DNA of 64,000 bases from an uncultured Alteromonadaceae bacterium (lineage in GTDB: Bacteria; Pseudomonadota; Gammaproteobacteria; Enterobacterales; Alteromonadaceae): positions 372,001 to 436,000 of the forward strand of contig CANLWS010000002.1 in assembly GCA_947494925.1 (NCBI GenBank). Reading direction: 5' to 3'. Under the pieces are notes generated by a model. The model saw only the letters and a list, made by a program, of their open reading frames with translations. It did not search any database and was not told the DNA's origin. This document shows, in pieces, positions 17,134 through 27,363 of this stretch (position 1 is its first letter; each line of letters opens with the position of its first letter). The position numbers and the translations under genes are program-made.

Positions 17134-18009
17134 ATGGGTTTTCAAACCGTCGGTTTAATCGGTAAACCATCCCATGCCGGAGCCAACCTCAGTCTTAATG
17201 CAATTCTTTTGTATCTGAAAAACAGGGGTTGCCGTGTTTTAGTGGAAGAAAAAGTCGCAGGCGAATTAAATGGCAACGGGTTCGAATCCATGAGCCTTGA
17301 TTCAATCGGTCAACATGCTGATTTGGCAATCGCGGTAGGCGGCGATGGAAATATGCTTGGTGCCGCTCGTGTACTAGCTGCTTATGACGTCGCTGTGGTA
17401 GGCGTCAATCGCGGCAATCTTGGATTTTTGACAGACATCAACCCCGATGATTTTGAACATCAGCTGGATCTTATTTTTGCTGGTGACTGCCTGTCTGAAC
17501 AACGATTTATTTTGCAGGTAGAAGTCTACCGCAATGGGGAACTGCAAACCTCAAATTCCGCTATCAATGAAGTTGTTCTGCATCACGGAAAAGTGGCCCA
17601 CATGATGGAGTTCGAAGTATATATCGATGACAACTTCGTCTTTAGCCAAAGGTCCGATGGATTAATTGTTGCCACTCCAACTGGCTCGACTGCCTATTCA
17701 TTGTCTGGTGGTGGCCCTATTCTTACACCAAATCTGGATGCACTGACTTTAGTGCCTATGTTTCCGCATACGCTTAGCAGTCGCCCCATAGTAGTAGACG
17801 CCAACAAAGTCGTACGCATGGTTGTTTCGTCCGAAAATACGGATAATTTGCAGATAAGTTGTGATAGCCACATTGTGATTGAAGTCTTGCCTGGTGACGA
17901 AATCAGGATCCAGAAAAATGCAAATAAGTTGTCTCTGATACATCCTAAGGGTTACAACTATTTCAACGTTCTACGCAACAAACTAGGTTGGGGCAGCAAA
18001 CTTTATTAA
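17134..18009 (+). CDS. nadK: NAD kinase
   Basis: ATP-dependent phosphorylation of NAD to NADP. The 291 residues carry the [11 protein letters not shown] motif, [11 protein letters not shown], the NEVVLHHG segment, and [23 protein letters not shown] with the family's GGG/TGSTAY signature. Length is normal. It precedes recN, the same order as in many gammaproteobacteria. A 97-base gap separates it from the hydroxybutyrate operon. Confidence 0.97.
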   Translation: MGFQTVGLIGKPSHAGANLSLNAILLYLKNRGCRVLVEEKVAGELNGNGFESMSLDSIGQHADLAIAVGGDGNMLGAARVLAAYDVAVVGVNRGNLGFLTDINPDDFEHQLDLIFAGDCLSEQRFILQVEVYRNGELQTSNSAINEVVLHHGKVAHMMEFEVYIDDNFVFSQRSDGLIVATPTGSTAYSLSGGGPILTPNLDALTLVPMFPHTLSSRPIVVDANKVVRMVVSSENTDNLQISCDSHIVIEVLPGDEIRIQKNANKLSLIHPKGYNYFNVLRNKLGWGSKLY

Positions 18010-18077
18010 GTCTGGAACTGTTGTTGCGCAATTTTACGCTTTAAAAAAATAAAACTGCACTAGACAAATTAATTTTT

Positions 18078-18112
18078 CTGTATATATTTACAGTTACTGT
18101 ATATATAGACAC
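18078..18112 (+). promoter_or_regulatory. Tandem LexA (SOS) boxes upstream of recN
   Basis: CTGTATATATTTACAG (18078-18093) is an exact CTGT-N8-ACAG box. A second, CTGTATATATAGACAC (18097-18112), departs in the last base. TAGACA (18061-18066) and TATATT (18083-18088), 16 bases apart, could be the promoter, so LexA would cover the -10 region. Tandem boxes are also characteristic of E. coli recN. Confidence 0.9.
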
Positions 18113-18120
18113 CTATTGTT

Positions 18121-19791
18121 ATGCTGACTCATTTATCAATACGCGATTTTGCAATCGTTAAAACACTCGATCTGGACCTTAGTAAGGGACTCACGGCCAT
18201 CACCGGAGAAACAGGAGCAGGTAAATCTATTGCTATCGACGCCTTAGGTCTGTGTCTTGGGGATCGGGCAGAAGCGGGGCTAGTGCGCAGCGGAGCAGGC
18301 AAAGCTGTGGTGACTGCCAATTTCGATTTGTCGAATCTTCGAACGGCCCAAGCCTGGTTGACTGAACTTGACTTGGACGATGAGGACAACTGTCTTATCA
18401 GACGGGTAGTTTCCGCAGAGGGACGTTCAAAAGCCTACATTAATGGCACCCCGGTACCACTGCAACAACTTAAGTGTCTAGGGGAGTTTTTGGTCAGTGT
18501 GCACGGTCAGCATGCTCACCAACGTCTACTCAAAACCGACGTACAACTTGCCCATTTAGACAGTTTTGCTGAACACGAACCTCTGTTAAATAAGGTCTCC
18601 TCTCACTACTTTGCACTGAAACAGGCGCAAAAACGTTTCAAGCAATTGTCAGAAAATCAACAACAACGAGATGATAGAAGGCAATTACTCGCCTATCAGG
18701 TTTCGGAGCTGGATGATTTTGCTATTCAAGAAAATGAATTTGAAGAACTGGAATTGGAACATAAAAAGCTGAGCAATAGTCAAGCGCTACTGGAGGAAAC
18801 ACAACTTAGCTTTCACCAGCTTTACGAGTCAGAAGAATTTAACGCCCAATCAGCAATCCAAAGCAGTCTCGACAGGTTGTCTGTATTGCTTGAACATGAC
18901 CCTTCATTATCCCCTATTGTCAGCATCCTCAATGAAGCTGCCATAAATATTGATGAAGCCGCCCAGGAATTGCGTGCTTATACCGAACAACTTGAAATCG
19001 ATCCGTTAAAAATGCAACAGGTTGAAGCTCGTTATTCGTTGGCACTCGAGCTTGCGCGTAAACATAATATCCTGCCCGAATCACTTTATGCGACACACCA
19101 GGAACTTGCAGCTGAGTATGCAGGCCTTGCTGAAGATGAGAATCATTTGGAGTTACTTAAATCCGAGGTGCAGGAGTTACAACAATCCTACCTTGAAACT
19201 GCACTGAAACTTTCACTGTCGCGAAATAAAGCCGCATCGAAGTTGGCGAAACAGGTTCAAAATGAAATCCAATCAATGAATATGCAACATGCCAAGTTCG
19301 AAATAGAGGTTAATTTTGATAATTCACAGACGCCCTCTGCGTTAGGGCAGGATCAAATTAATTTCATGGTTGCAACAAACCCTGGCCAGGCAGCTGACCG
19401 GTTAGATAAGGTAGTTTCCGGAGGAGAACTATCCCGTATTGGGCTTGCAATACAAGTGATAGCCTCTAGCAAGAATCACATTCCCACCATGATTTTTGAC
19501 GAGGTAGATACTGGAATATCTGGGCCTACTGCGTCGATCGTCGGACAACTGCTTCGAAAACTCGGCAAATCAACTCAAGTATTGTGCGTAACACATTTAC
19601 CTCAGGTTGCCGCTTGTGGTCACAATCAAATGTTCGTAACCAAATTCACAGACAAACAAACAACAGAAACTCACATGATTTCTTTATCAGAAAGTGAACG
19701 AATTGAGGAATTGGCACGTCTACTAGCTGGAGACAAATTAACTGAATCCGCTATTGCCAATGCCAAAGAATTGCTCGGAAGCATAGATTGA
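18121..19791 (+). CDS. recN: DNA repair protein RecN
   Basis: SMC-like ATPase used in double-strand-break repair. The 556 residues start with MLTHLSIRDFAIVKTLDLDLSKGLTAITGETGAGKSIAIDAL (Walker A), have a long coiled coil (about 150-370), then VVSGGELSRIGLAIQVI (ABC signature), TMIFDEVDTGISG (Walker B) and VLCVTHLPQVAA. Length is normal. It is preceded by two LexA boxes and so belongs to the SOS regulon. Confidence 0.98.
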   Translation: MLTHLSIRDFAIVKTLDLDLSKGLTAITGETGAGKSIAIDALGLCLGDRAEAGLVRSGAGKAVVTANFDLSNLRTAQAWLTELDLDDEDNCLIRRVVSAEGRSKAYINGTPVPLQQLKCLGEFLVSVHGQHAHQRLLKTDVQLAHLDSFAEHEPLLNKVSSHYFALKQAQKRFKQLSENQQQRDDRRQLLAYQVSELDDFAIQENEFEELELEHKKLSNSQALLEETQLSFHQLYESEEFNAQSAIQSSLDRLSVLLEHDPSLSPIVSILNEAAINIDEAAQELRAYTEQLEIDPLKMQQVEARYSLALELARKHNILPESLYATHQELAAEYAGLAEDENHLELLKSEVQELQQSYLETALKLSLSRNKAASKLAKQVQNEIQSMNMQHAKFEIEVNFDNSQTPSALGQDQINFMVATNPGQAADRLDKVVSGGELSRIGLAIQVIASSKNHIPTMIFDEVDTGISGPTASIVGQLLRKLGKSTQVLCVTHLPQVAACGHNQMFVTKFTDKQTTETHMISLSESERIEELARLLAGDKLTESAIANAKELLGSID

Positions 19792-19905
19792 TAGGCCAAC
19801 AAGACAGAAAATATTGATTGGGAGGCTTTAGCTGGGTTAGGATGCGTGCACTTTAAAGTGTAATCTGCGCTTTTTTTAAATCTTAGCTAAATTATCTGGA
19901 AGAGA

Positions 19906-20262
19906 ATGAAGTATAAAAATCTTTTCGTAGTATTGTTCGCCAGTCTGTTTTTATCTGCCTGCGTTGATTGGATTTACCGTATTGACGTACCACAAGGCAA
20001 CTTTCTGGACAAAAAAGATGTTGAACAGCTTCGTATAGGAATGACCAAAGAACAAGTTACTTATGTGCTTGGTAAACCCGTTGTAAGTGATTCTTTTGAC
20101 CATGACAAATGGTACTACGTGTATGAAATGAAGCGTGGTATGCGTAAACGCGGTGAGGATTTCAAAAAAGAATTAATCATACAATTTAACGAGGACAAAA
20201 TCGCAGAAGTCACCGGTGATTTTGAATTGTCTGAAGATTTCAATACGCCTCTTGATCAGTAA
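19906..20262 (+). CDS. bamE: Outer-membrane assembly lipoprotein BamE
   Basis: The 118 residues begin with a lipoprotein signal ending LSAC, then VDWIYRIDVPQGNFLDKKDVEQLRIGMTKEQVTYVLGKPVVSDSFDHDKWYYVYEM, the SmpA/OmlA domain. BamE is an accessory subunit of the BAM complex that inserts beta-barrel proteins, which this receptor-rich organism needs. It follows recN as in E. coli. The 114-base gap before it contains a CACTTT/AAAGTG dyad and a run of seven T (about 19850-19877) that could end recN transcription. Confidence 0.96.
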   Translation: MKYKNLFVVLFASLFLSACVDWIYRIDVPQGNFLDKKDVEQLRIGMTKEQVTYVLGKPVVSDSFDHDKWYYVYEMKRGMRKRGEDFKKELIIQFNEDKIAEVTGDFELSEDFNTPLDQ

Positions 20263-20296
20263 ACACCCTGCTATCTAAAGCCGCGTATATCCTTCA

Positions 20297-20323
20297 TGGT
20301 GGTTAAGTAATACTTGACCACCA
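20297..20323. other. 12-bp hairpin downstream of bamE
   Basis: TGGTGGTTAAGT, loop AAT, ACTTGACCACCA: twelve pairs with one T-G wobble. No T-run follows on either side, so it is not a classical terminator; it may protect the bamE mRNA end. The rest of 20263-20512 shows nothing definite beyond possible promoter elements for ybiT. Confidence 0.4.
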
Positions 20324-20512
20324 GATAATCAGCTCGCGCATATTAGAAATACTCCCCTCAATGTCAGTCAGTATCCTTAGATCGGTTATGCTGAATATGG
20401 CGCCCAATAATTCTTGATACCCTGTCACCGCAGCTTATGGCATAATGCGCCCGCTTTGGCCGACTGAGGTCAATTATCTGTTGTTAAACACTTACTAAAT
20501 CGGAATTCTGTC

Positions 20513-22099
20513 TTGCTTACTACTGCAAATATCACTATGCAATTTGGCGCTAAGCCACTATTTGAAAACGTCTCAGTAAAATTTGGCGATGGCAATCGTT
20601 ATGGCCTGATAGGGGCAAATGGCTGTGGTAAATCTACCTTTATGAAGATTTTGGGCAGCGATCTTGAGCCTTCTGCAGGTAACGTTTCCAAAGACCCCAA
20701 TGAACGCATAGGTAAGCTTAAACAGGATCAGTTCGCTTACGAAGAGTACAGCGTGGTTGATACTGTGATAATGGGCCATGACGAATTATGGGCTATCAAA
20801 TCTGAACGAGATGCTATTTACGCCAAAGCTGATATGAGCGAAGAAGACGGAATTCGCGCTGCTGAACTGGAGTCCGATTTTGCCGAAATGGATGGGTATA
20901 CTGCCGAATCAAGAGCAGGTGAACTGCTTTTAGGTGTTGGTATTCCTTTGGAACAGCATTATGGCCCGATGAGTGAAGTGGCTCCGGGTTGGAAACTAAG
21001 GGTTCTGCTCGCCCAGGTACTTTTCTCGGATCCCGATATCATGCTGCTTGACGAACCGACCAATAACCTGGATATCAATACAATCCGCTGGTTGGAAGGT
21101 ATTCTGAATGAACGCAATTGCACCATGATTATTATTTCTCACGATCGCCACTTTCTAAATAGCGTGTGCACCCATATGGCAGATCTTGATTATGGTGAAC
21201 TCAGATTATTCCCTGGCAACTATGATGAGTATATGACTGCAGCCACTCAGTCTCGCGAACGATTATTGGCAGACAACGCCAAGAAAAAAGCACAAATTGC
21301 AGAGTTAAAAACCTTTGTCAGTCGCTTTTCCGCTAACGCCTCTAAATCGAAGCAGGCGACGTCCCGAGCCAGGCAGATAGACAAAATCAAATTGGATGAA
21401 GTTAAGCCCTCCAGCCGTCAGAATCCATTTATTCGCTTTGAACAAACCAAGAAGCTCCACAGACTGGCTGTTGAAGTGGAAGGCATTTCAAAGTCATTTG
21501 ATGAAGTATTGTTTAAAAACTTGAGTCTCATGGTTGAAGTAGGTGAACGTATTGCAATTATTGGCGCCAATGGCTCGGGTAAAACCTCACTACTGCGCTG
21601 TTTGCACGGTGACCTTGAATCAGATTCAGGCTCTGTAAAATGGTCTGAAAATTCCGAGCTTGGGTACTATGCACAGGATCACGCGTCAGAATTTGAGAAA
21701 GAAAGCACCCTACTCGACTGGATGTATCAGTGGGCAAAGGAAGGTGACGACGAACAGGTAATTCGAGGCACATTGGGCAGACTGCTGTTCTCACAGAAAG
21801 AGATTGATAAGTCTGTCAAAGTCATTTCAGGTGGTGAACAGGGACGGATGTTATTCGGCAAGTTAATGCTTCAACAACCCAACATTTTGCTGATGGACGA
21901 ACCCACCAATCACTTGGACATGGAATCTATTGAATCGCTGAACCTGGCATTAGAAAACTACGCAGGAACACTGATTTTTGTCAGTCATGACCGCGAGTTT
22001 GTTTCGTCTCTTGCGTCCCGTATTATTGAAATAACACCTGAAGGCATAGTGGATTTCAAGGGTAACTATGAGGACTACCTGCAAAGTCAGGCGGTATAA
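20513..22099 (+). CDS. ybiT: ABC-F family ATPase, YbiT-like
   Basis: Cytoplasmic ribosome-associated ATPase without membrane part. The 528 residues contain two ABC cassettes: Walker [10 protein letters not shown] and GANGSGKTS, signatures [13 protein letters not shown] and [10 protein letters not shown], Walker [12 protein letters not shown] and [11 protein letters not shown], with the inter-domain linker [34 protein letters not shown]. It follows E. coli YbiT almost residue by residue, including at the N-terminus, which supports the TTG start ([12 protein letters not shown]). The role of YbiT is in translation; the detail is not established from sequence. Confidence 0.95.
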   Translation: MLTTANITMQFGAKPLFENVSVKFGDGNRYGLIGANGCGKSTFMKILGSDLEPSAGNVSKDPNERIGKLKQDQFAYEEYSVVDTVIMGHDELWAIKSERDAIYAKADMSEEDGIRAAELESDFAEMDGYTAESRAGELLLGVGIPLEQHYGPMSEVAPGWKLRVLLAQVLFSDPDIMLLDEPTNNLDINTIRWLEGILNERNCTMIIISHDRHFLNSVCTHMADLDYGELRLFPGNYDEYMTAATQSRERLLADNAKKKAQIAELKTFVSRFSANASKSKQATSRARQIDKIKLDEVKPSSRQNPFIRFEQTKKLHRLAVEVEGISKSFDEVLFKNLSLMVEVGERIAIIGANGSGKTSLLRCLHGDLESDSGSVKWSENSELGYYAQDHASEFEKESTLLDWMYQWAKEGDDEQVIRGTLGRLLFSQKEIDKSVKVISGGEQGRMLFGKLMLQQPNILLMDEPTNHLDMESIESLNLALENYAGTLIFVSHDREFVSSLASRIIEITPEGIVDFKGNYEDYLQSQAV

Positions 22100-22151
22100 A
22101 TCACCGTTCAGTGTTATTCTGGGCGACCTGCATTCTTTATGGATATAAAAG

Positions 22152-22625
22152 TTGAATAAGGTCGCCATTTTCGTTGACGTTCAGAACATTTACTACACCA
22201 CCAGGCAAGCCTATTCCAGACAGTTTAACTATCGGAAGTTCTGGCAGGAGATTGCTTCAAACAGACAAATAGTGCTCGCCAATGCCTATGCTATCAAACG
22301 AAATGACGATCAGCAGATTAAGTTTCAGGATGCACTCAAACACATTGGCTTCGATGTAAAGCTCAAACCTTTTATTCAACGTAGTGACGGCTCTGCCAAG
22401 GGTGACTGGGATGTTGGTATTACTGTTGATGTCATGGAAGCAGCGCCGCAGCTAGACGAAGTTATATTGTTGTCAGGTGATGGAGATTTTGATTTGTTGT
22501 TGAATCACATCCGGCAAAAGCACAAAGTAAATACAACTGTGTATGGCGTCCCCGAGCTGACCGCCACCTCATTGAGAATGGCCTGTGATCGCTTTATGCC
22601 CATTGAGCATAACCTTCTTATGTAA
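22152..22625 (+). CDS. NYN-domain (LabA/DUF88) protein, putative RNase
   Basis: The 157 residues hold the PIN-like acidic motifs of NYN proteins: FVDVQN near the start, KGDWDVGITVDVME in the middle and LLSGDGDFDLLLNHI. These aspartates bind Mg2+ in the family, suggesting RNase activity; the target is unknown. The TTG start follows ATGGAT. It begins 52 bases after ybiT on the same strand and may be co-transcribed. Confidence 0.85.
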   Translation: MNKVAIFVDVQNIYYTTRQAYSRQFNYRKFWQEIASNRQIVLANAYAIKRNDDQQIKFQDALKHIGFDVKLKPFIQRSDGSAKGDWDVGITVDVMEAAPQLDEVILLSGDGDFDLLLNHIRQKHKVNTTVYGVPELTATSLRMACDRFMPIEHNLLM

Positions 22626-22629
22626 ATTA

Positions 22630-22660
22630 ACCTGAGACTTGGAAAAGCCAAACCTCAGGT
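22630..22660. terminator. Hairpin between converging NYN and Rieske genes
   Basis: ACCTGAG (22630-22636) pairs with CTCAGGT (22654-22660), with an inner TTGG/CCAA. It lies 5 bases after the NYN stop and 55 bases from the Rieske gene stop, and could serve both strands. T-rich tails are weak. Confidence 0.5.
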
Positions 22661-22714
22661 CAATTTAGCGCTCCCTATCTTCATAAATGCAGGAATAGCC
22701 GGCCAATTGCGATT

Positions 22715-23869
22715 TTACTTTTCAAGCATGTCTTTCAAAGTTGAGTGAAAGTGCACTATTGCGCTTTCAAACAAGCCAAACTCAAGGAATTCGTTCGCCT
22801 CAGCCTTAAATCCTTCCTGGGCGCCATAAATCATGGCTCTGTCTTCATCGATTGAAGAGTTTGCTAAAGCAATAGCGTTATCCAGCAGCTGTTTCTTATC
22901 CTCACACTGAGTATCCACATTGGTCAAAACATAGTTAGTCTGAATCGTCTTATCTGCTGCCACAGGCTCAATACTAATAACCACGATAAACCCAGGATGT
23001 GTGGTTACTATGATGTTCGGAAACAACTGATAAACATAAGTTAGTCTGTTTTCAGCACGCCATTGAGATTGTGGCCTGTCCCTTAATTTTTCAACCGCCC
23101 TATAGGGAAAGCATACTCGGTTGTGAGGACCAAAATGTTCGATAACATTTAAATTGTCATATTGAACCGGGAAAAATGTTTTCGAGTGTGTTGCCTTGAT
23201 ATGATATCCCTCTAAAAAGCTCTCGATAACAGTCTTCCAGTTGGCAGGGATTTCTGCTTTGATATTCTCATAAACCCGATATCCTTTAGGCACAAGAGCA
23301 GGCAGATTGTCCAGGGTGGGTATTTGGTTCTTATCGTCTAGACAGACAAATATCAAACCCTGCTTTTCGATGGTTTTTACCGGAATCAGGCCTTTATCGC
23401 ATTTGTTGACCTGAGGAAATCCATGTTCGTGGGGAATGACTCGCAATGAGCCATCCGTCCCATAAGTCCAGGCGTGATAGGGGCAGACAAAAGCGGTTTT
23501 TCTGCCACTTCCTTCAGCTAGCTTAACCCCTCTGTGCCGACAAGCGTTTCGAAATGCTTTGGCTTCACCGGATTTGTCACGCACCACCACCAAAGGCACG
23601 CCAAGAATGTCACGAGCAATGTAGGAACCGTATTCAGGAAGTGCATCTGAAGGGCAAAATAACAGAGGTGTCTTTTTGAGTAAGCAATATTCTTCTTCGA
23701 ATCTTTGTGAGGACTGGTAATGTTTTGTGGGCTCTTGCCAGGACCTGTTGCCCACATCAGTCGTTTTATTATCTAAATGTTCAAACAGGCGTTCAATAAC
23801 CTGTTGATCAGACATCAATCCGGTTTTGCCTTCAGATTCGTTCGGGGTCAACACTGCATTTGTACTCAT
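22715..23869 (-). CDS. Rieske non-heme iron oxygenase, alpha subunit
   Basis: The 384 residues have a Rieske [2Fe-2S] domain with CRHRGVKL (CxH) and CPYHAWTYGTDGSL (CxxH), then a catalytic domain with the mononuclear-iron ligands in ESFLEGYHIKATH. Members include aromatic-ring dioxygenases, choline/carnitine monooxygenases and demethylases; the short length and single-gene setting fit the latter types. No reductase or ferredoxin gene is adjacent, so electrons must come from elsewhere. ATG follows AGGAGAAG. The substrate is not determinable. Confidence 0.9.
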   Translation of the reverse strand: MSTNAVLTPNESEGKTGLMSDQQVIERLFEHLDNKTTDVGNRSWQEPTKHYQSSQRFEEEYCLLKKTPLLFCPSDALPEYGSYIARDILGVPLVVVRDKSGEAKAFRNACRHRGVKLAEGSGRKTAFVCPYHAWTYGTDGSLRVIPHEHGFPQVNKCDKGLIPVKTIEKQGLIFVCLDDKNQIPTLDNLPALVPKGYRVYENIKAEIPANWKTVIESFLEGYHIKATHSKTFFPVQYDNLNVIEHFGPHNRVCFPYRAVEKLRDRPQSQWRAENRLTYVYQLFPNIIVTTHPGFIVVISIEPVAADKTIQTNYVLTNVDTQCEDKKQLLDNAIALANSSIDEDRAMIYGAQEGFKAEANEFLEFGLFESAIVHFHSTLKDMLEK

Positions 23870-23995
23870 GACACTTCTCCTGACAGTTTAGGTTAACAGA
23901 AAACAATGTGGCCGTTATCCGGAAGTGAGAATAAAAACTTAACACACTATAAACCTGCTGTCCCTATCCTGCAGCGCCTCTTAAAGAATGCATTG

Positions 23996-24526
23996 TTAGT
24001 AACTGTCAATGTGAGCACAGGTGATCAAGGATCGCCCATGATCTGCCTTATACAGAGATATTGCAGCAATTTTCCATCCATCAGGACCTTTGGCGAGCAT
24101 AAAGGTAGCGCCCAGCTCCGACTGCACGGTGCCGTCTTGAGTAAAGCGGCTGATAACATTTGAGGCAACTGCTGTGTTATGGCTCAGTGGGCATACATCA
24201 ATTTGAGTCCACTTCATGAGGCTCACACCTTTATTTTTAAAACTTCTTAATGCACGAGTTATGTTGGTTTTCACTTCCGAACTAGGCATGGCCAAGGGTG
24301 GCCATCCTAATGCCATGGTGGGATCGGAATAATATTTTACGGCACGTTCAATATGCAGGTCGTCTCCGTCTTTTAGATAGGCATTGTAATTGGAGACGTA
24401 ATGGACGAAAAAGGTTTGGAGCTCTTCACCTAACTCTTCCTGGTTTGGCGCAGCCTGAACTGATTGTTTCACCGAACAAACTAAAACTACACCAGCAATT
24501 AGAACTAGAAAAAGCAGATGTCTCAT
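23996..24526 (-). CDS. Exported NTF2/SnoaL-like protein
   Basis: The 176 residues start with a signal peptide (LLFLVLIAGVVLVCSVKQSVQA). The mature part, ELQTFFVHYVSNYNAYLKDGD with later VASNVISRFTQDGTVQSELGATFMLAKGPDGWKIAAISLYK, looks like a small cone-shaped NTF2-fold domain. No enzyme function can be assigned. ATG follows GAGGTGG and overlaps the stop of the next gene upstream as ATGA, so the two are translationally coupled. Confidence 0.65.
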   Translation of the reverse strand: MRHLLFLVLIAGVVLVCSVKQSVQAAPNQEELGEELQTFFVHYVSNYNAYLKDGDDLHIERAVKYYSDPTMALGWPPLAMPSSEVKTNITRALRSFKNKGVSLMKWTQIDVCPLSHNTAVASNVISRFTQDGTVQSELGATFMLAKGPDGWKIAAISLYKADHGRSLITCAHIDSY

Positions 24527-25221
24527 TGTTCCACCTCAAGGGTTAAGTAACTTGCTTCCACAAGGTGCCGTTTATTAAAACTTCGAATGGCATCAACTAA
24601 ATCCGGACTATTTTTGACAAATTGACTCATCATTTTCTTGTTCGCGTAATAAATCACTCCAACCTCGTCTGGCGTTGACATCCCAATGGCATGATGGACC
24701 CTTAATCTGACCTCACTTTTCCAATTCTCAGCGCGTTTACCCGCTTCATCGTCTATTTCTTTTTCTTCACTCTCTCTCCCAGCAAATAGGTTATTAAAAC
24801 GGCTAATTTTTATGAGATAACCTCTATCTTTGGCTGCTTTTGATTTGGCGAAAACTGGTTCCTTGCGTATAAAGCTACCTTCAATAAGCAAACCATTATC
24901 ATTTTGATGAAACTTGCTTTGCAGGGTCTTGCGATAACGTTCGACCGCCAAAATAGAATTTTGACAATTAGCCAATATAAATCGATTTACTTCACCCACG
25001 TCCATTGTACCCCCTCGCGTAAATTTGCCTTTTCGCCAAATATCGCAATTCATGCTTTTCAGGTCCCGAATACCCTCTGGTGCTTTTTCATTTTGTTCAT
25101 TGAATAAAATTAATACTCCAGTATTAGAAAATGGTGTGAGTTGCTTTGTTTCAGCAAGGCAGGATGTAGATAGTATGGTTAGGCTAATAAGCCAAAAGTT
25201 TAGTCGGTGATTAAAAAACAT
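24523..25221 (-). CDS. Exported protein of unknown function
   Basis: I do not recognise this 232-residue protein. It has a signal peptide (LNFWLISLTILSTSCLAE, which could also be read as a lipobox at STSC). The mature part has GVLILFNEQNEKAPEGIRDLKSMNCDIW and FILANCQNSILAVERYRKTL, then a charged middle (AGRESEEKEIDDEAGKRAEN). ATG follows AAGGAA. It is first in a two-gene unit with the NTF2-like gene and is divergent from the membrane regulator at 25468, which probably controls it. Confidence 0.6.
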   Translation of the reverse strand: MFFNHRLNFWLISLTILSTSCLAETKQLTPFSNTGVLILFNEQNEKAPEGIRDLKSMNCDIWRKGKFTRGGTMDVGEVNRFILANCQNSILAVERYRKTLQSKFHQNDNGLLIEGSFIRKEPVFAKSKAAKDRGYLIKISRFNNLFAGRESEEKEIDDEAGKRAENWKSEVRLRVHHAIGMSTPDEVGVIYYANKKMMSQFVKNSPDLVDAIRSFNKRHLVEASYLTLEVEQ

Positions 25222-25467
25222 ATTTTCCTTCTCTTTAATTAAATGTAAAAGTTTCAGCCGAGGACGATACCTTGGAGTGAAAATTGTTATCTATCGCACT
25301 AATGGGCGTCCTGACGGAAATCAGATGGATATATGATGAAATAGTTATGCCTTTGTTTTATATTGATATTATTTTGATAATTATTTTATTTAGAATCTTT
25401 TTCGTGAATAAAATTCACGACTGAAGCTTGGGTATGAGAAAAAGATGTATCGAAACCAGAGGCGAAA

Positions 25468-27363
25468 ATGAGTAACACCTATTGGCTCAACGGCTTATCC
25501 ATTGATCCACTCGGCTCTTCAATCAAAAACCATTCGCAACATGTCACAGTTGAGCCCAAGGTCATGCAGGTCTTAGTGTTGCTCATGGAACGTCCTGGCC
25601 AGGTATTGCTGCGCCAAGAAATAGTAGAAGGTGTTTGGCAAACCAGCGAGGGTTCAGATGAGAGTCTCACGCGAGCAATATCGTTATTGCGCAAACATCT
25701 GGGAGACAACCAGGGGCCGCGCAAAGTCATAGAAACAATTCCTAAAAAAGGATATCGCTTAATTGCAAAAGTTGAGGTAGATGATGAAGCAGATGGACAG
25801 CCTTCGACTTCACAAGGTGATAAGAGCCCAGCAAGCCAACATCCAAAACGGGTAAGAATTTTAACGCTCAAGAATATGTTGCTGGTATCCCTGGCACTCA
25901 CGCCTGTAGCATTATTTTTCCATTTCTTTTCACATAGTGATACCAAGGAACCTTCCTATAGCCATAACGTCCGAATAGAAGCTATTTCATTCGATGAAAA
26001 AGAAAGTCAAATGGGCAAGTTAGCCTTACGTTTGCGCAATACACTGGCGTCTGTATTTTTGCAAAACGGCATTTCCACCACATTAGCATCTAATAGTGAA
26101 GGCAATTCTGAACGATTTAGCGTAAACACAAATCTTGATCGGGATGGCACTGTATGGCGCGCTACTGTAAATTTGCTCGACGACGCCTCGCAAATGTTGA
26201 TTTGGTCGGGTGATTTTAGCCGTGATGCAAGCAAGCTAAACTATTTCTCAGATGAAATTGCGGCAAAATCCGCGAATATAATGCGTTGTGTATTACAAAT
26301 GAGAACAGACGCATTTAACGCTGAAGCCAAAGTGTTGGCTTACTATGCCCAGTTTTGTGGTGCCATCACCATTTCTTCTATGACCAATTACTCTTTGCTT
26401 ACAGACCCGATATATTCAGCCGAACCGGATAACGTAAGTGCCATCAGCATTCACGCTTATGCCCTTGGGCAACACGCTTTGTGGGCCCAGAACTTATCTA
26501 CAGAACAACGCCAGGCATTAGTGGAAAAGTCTCGGACAATGATCAGTGAAATTGAAGAATGGACTATCGATTCTGCATTTAAGCAGTTTTTACTGGCCAG
26601 CTCACAAGCCATGTCAGGCAATTTGGCTGACATAGAAGAGAAATTAGTTAGTGCTATGTCAGCCGGACGTATGCCGGATATTGTGTATCAAAGTTATGCA
26701 TATCATTTAAGACTTGTTGGCAGATTCGATGAGGCAATAAACGTATATCAAGATATGCTGACAGTTAATCCTACACATGTGGAAAATTTGATCGAAATGG
26801 CGTGGTTGCATTTCACTCGTCTCGATCCCCTCACCGCCCATCTCTATTTTGATTTGGCTGAACGTTATTCTCCCAAAGCTGATTTATTGTCCATACGAAA
26901 GTTTCAGGCGGACGTATACCTAGGAAATCCTCAAACAGCGATAGATCGTATAAATTCGTCGCCCGATGATAGCTGGCGCCCATCGTACGCTAACCTTCAA
27001 TGTGTGAAGGCGTTTGCTAGAGCACAGTCTAGTTATGAAGCTGTTTCTTCGGTTAAAAGCACCTGCAGCAATTCTCCTTTGTACTGGCAAGTTCGCATGT
27101 TTGCCTTGTTAGGAGATTTGGATTACGCATTTGAATTGGCTCGCCTGCCCGATTTTGCAGCACCAGGACATACAGTGATTCTGTTTTATCCTGATATGGC
27201 CCCCTTTCGTCAAGACCCCCGGTTTTGGCAGGTCGCCAAAGAAAATGGTTTGTTAGATTACTGGGAAGCAACCCAACATTGGCCAGATTTCTGTCAAAAC
27301 GAAACGCTCACCATACCCTGTAACCTCGCAGCCGAATACGTGCTTAATATTCGACCTCACTAA
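25468..27363 (+). CDS. CadC-like transmembrane transcriptional regulator with TPR sensor
   Basis: The 631 residues begin with an OmpR-type winged helix (about 1-105: VEPKVMQVLVLLMERPGQVLLRQEIVEGVW, SLLRKHLGD, VIETIPKKGYRLIA). One membrane helix follows (about 136-155, LKNMLLVSLALTPVALFFHFF), then a large periplasmic part with TPR-like helices near 400-480 (HLRLVGRFDEAINVYQDML, NPTHVENLIEMAWLHF). This is the one-component layout of CadC/ToxR, where a periplasmic signal acts directly on promoter binding. ATG follows AGAGGCG. The 246-base gap to the divergent exported-protein pair is AT-rich and is its likely target. Confidence 0.88.
   Translation: MSNTYWLNGLSIDPLGSSIKNHSQHVTVEPKVMQVLVLLMERPGQVLLRQEIVEGVWQTSEGSDESLTRAISLLRKHLGDNQGPRKVIETIPKKGYRLIAKVEVDDEADGQPSTSQGDKSPASQHPKRVRILTLKNMLLVSLALTPVALFFHFFSHSDTKEPSYSHNVRIEAISFDEKESQMGKLALRLRNTLASVFLQNGISTTLASNSEGNSERFSVNTNLDRDGTVWRATVNLLDDASQMLIWSGDFSRDASKLNYFSDEIAAKSANIMRCVLQMRTDAFNAEAKVLAYYAQFCGAITISSMTNYSLLTDPIYSAEPDNVSAISIHAYALGQHALWAQNLSTEQRQALVEKSRTMISEIEEWTIDSAFKQFLLASSQAMSGNLADIEEKLVSAMSAGRMPDIVYQSYAYHLRLVGRFDEAINVYQDMLTVNPTHVENLIEMAWLHFTRLDPLTAHLYFDLAERYSPKADLLSIRKFQADVYLGNPQTAIDRINSSPDDSWRPSYANLQCVKAFARAQSSYEAVSSVKSTCSNSPLYWQVRMFALLGDLDYAFELARLPDFAAPGHTVILFYPDMAPFRQDPRFWQVAKENGLLDYWEATQHWPDFCQNETLTIPCNLAAEYVLNIRPH

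Noticed and set aside
25479-25946. A 155-codon frame antisense to the CadC-like regulator
   Set aside because: Shadow of a real gene; no domain and wrong-strand composition.
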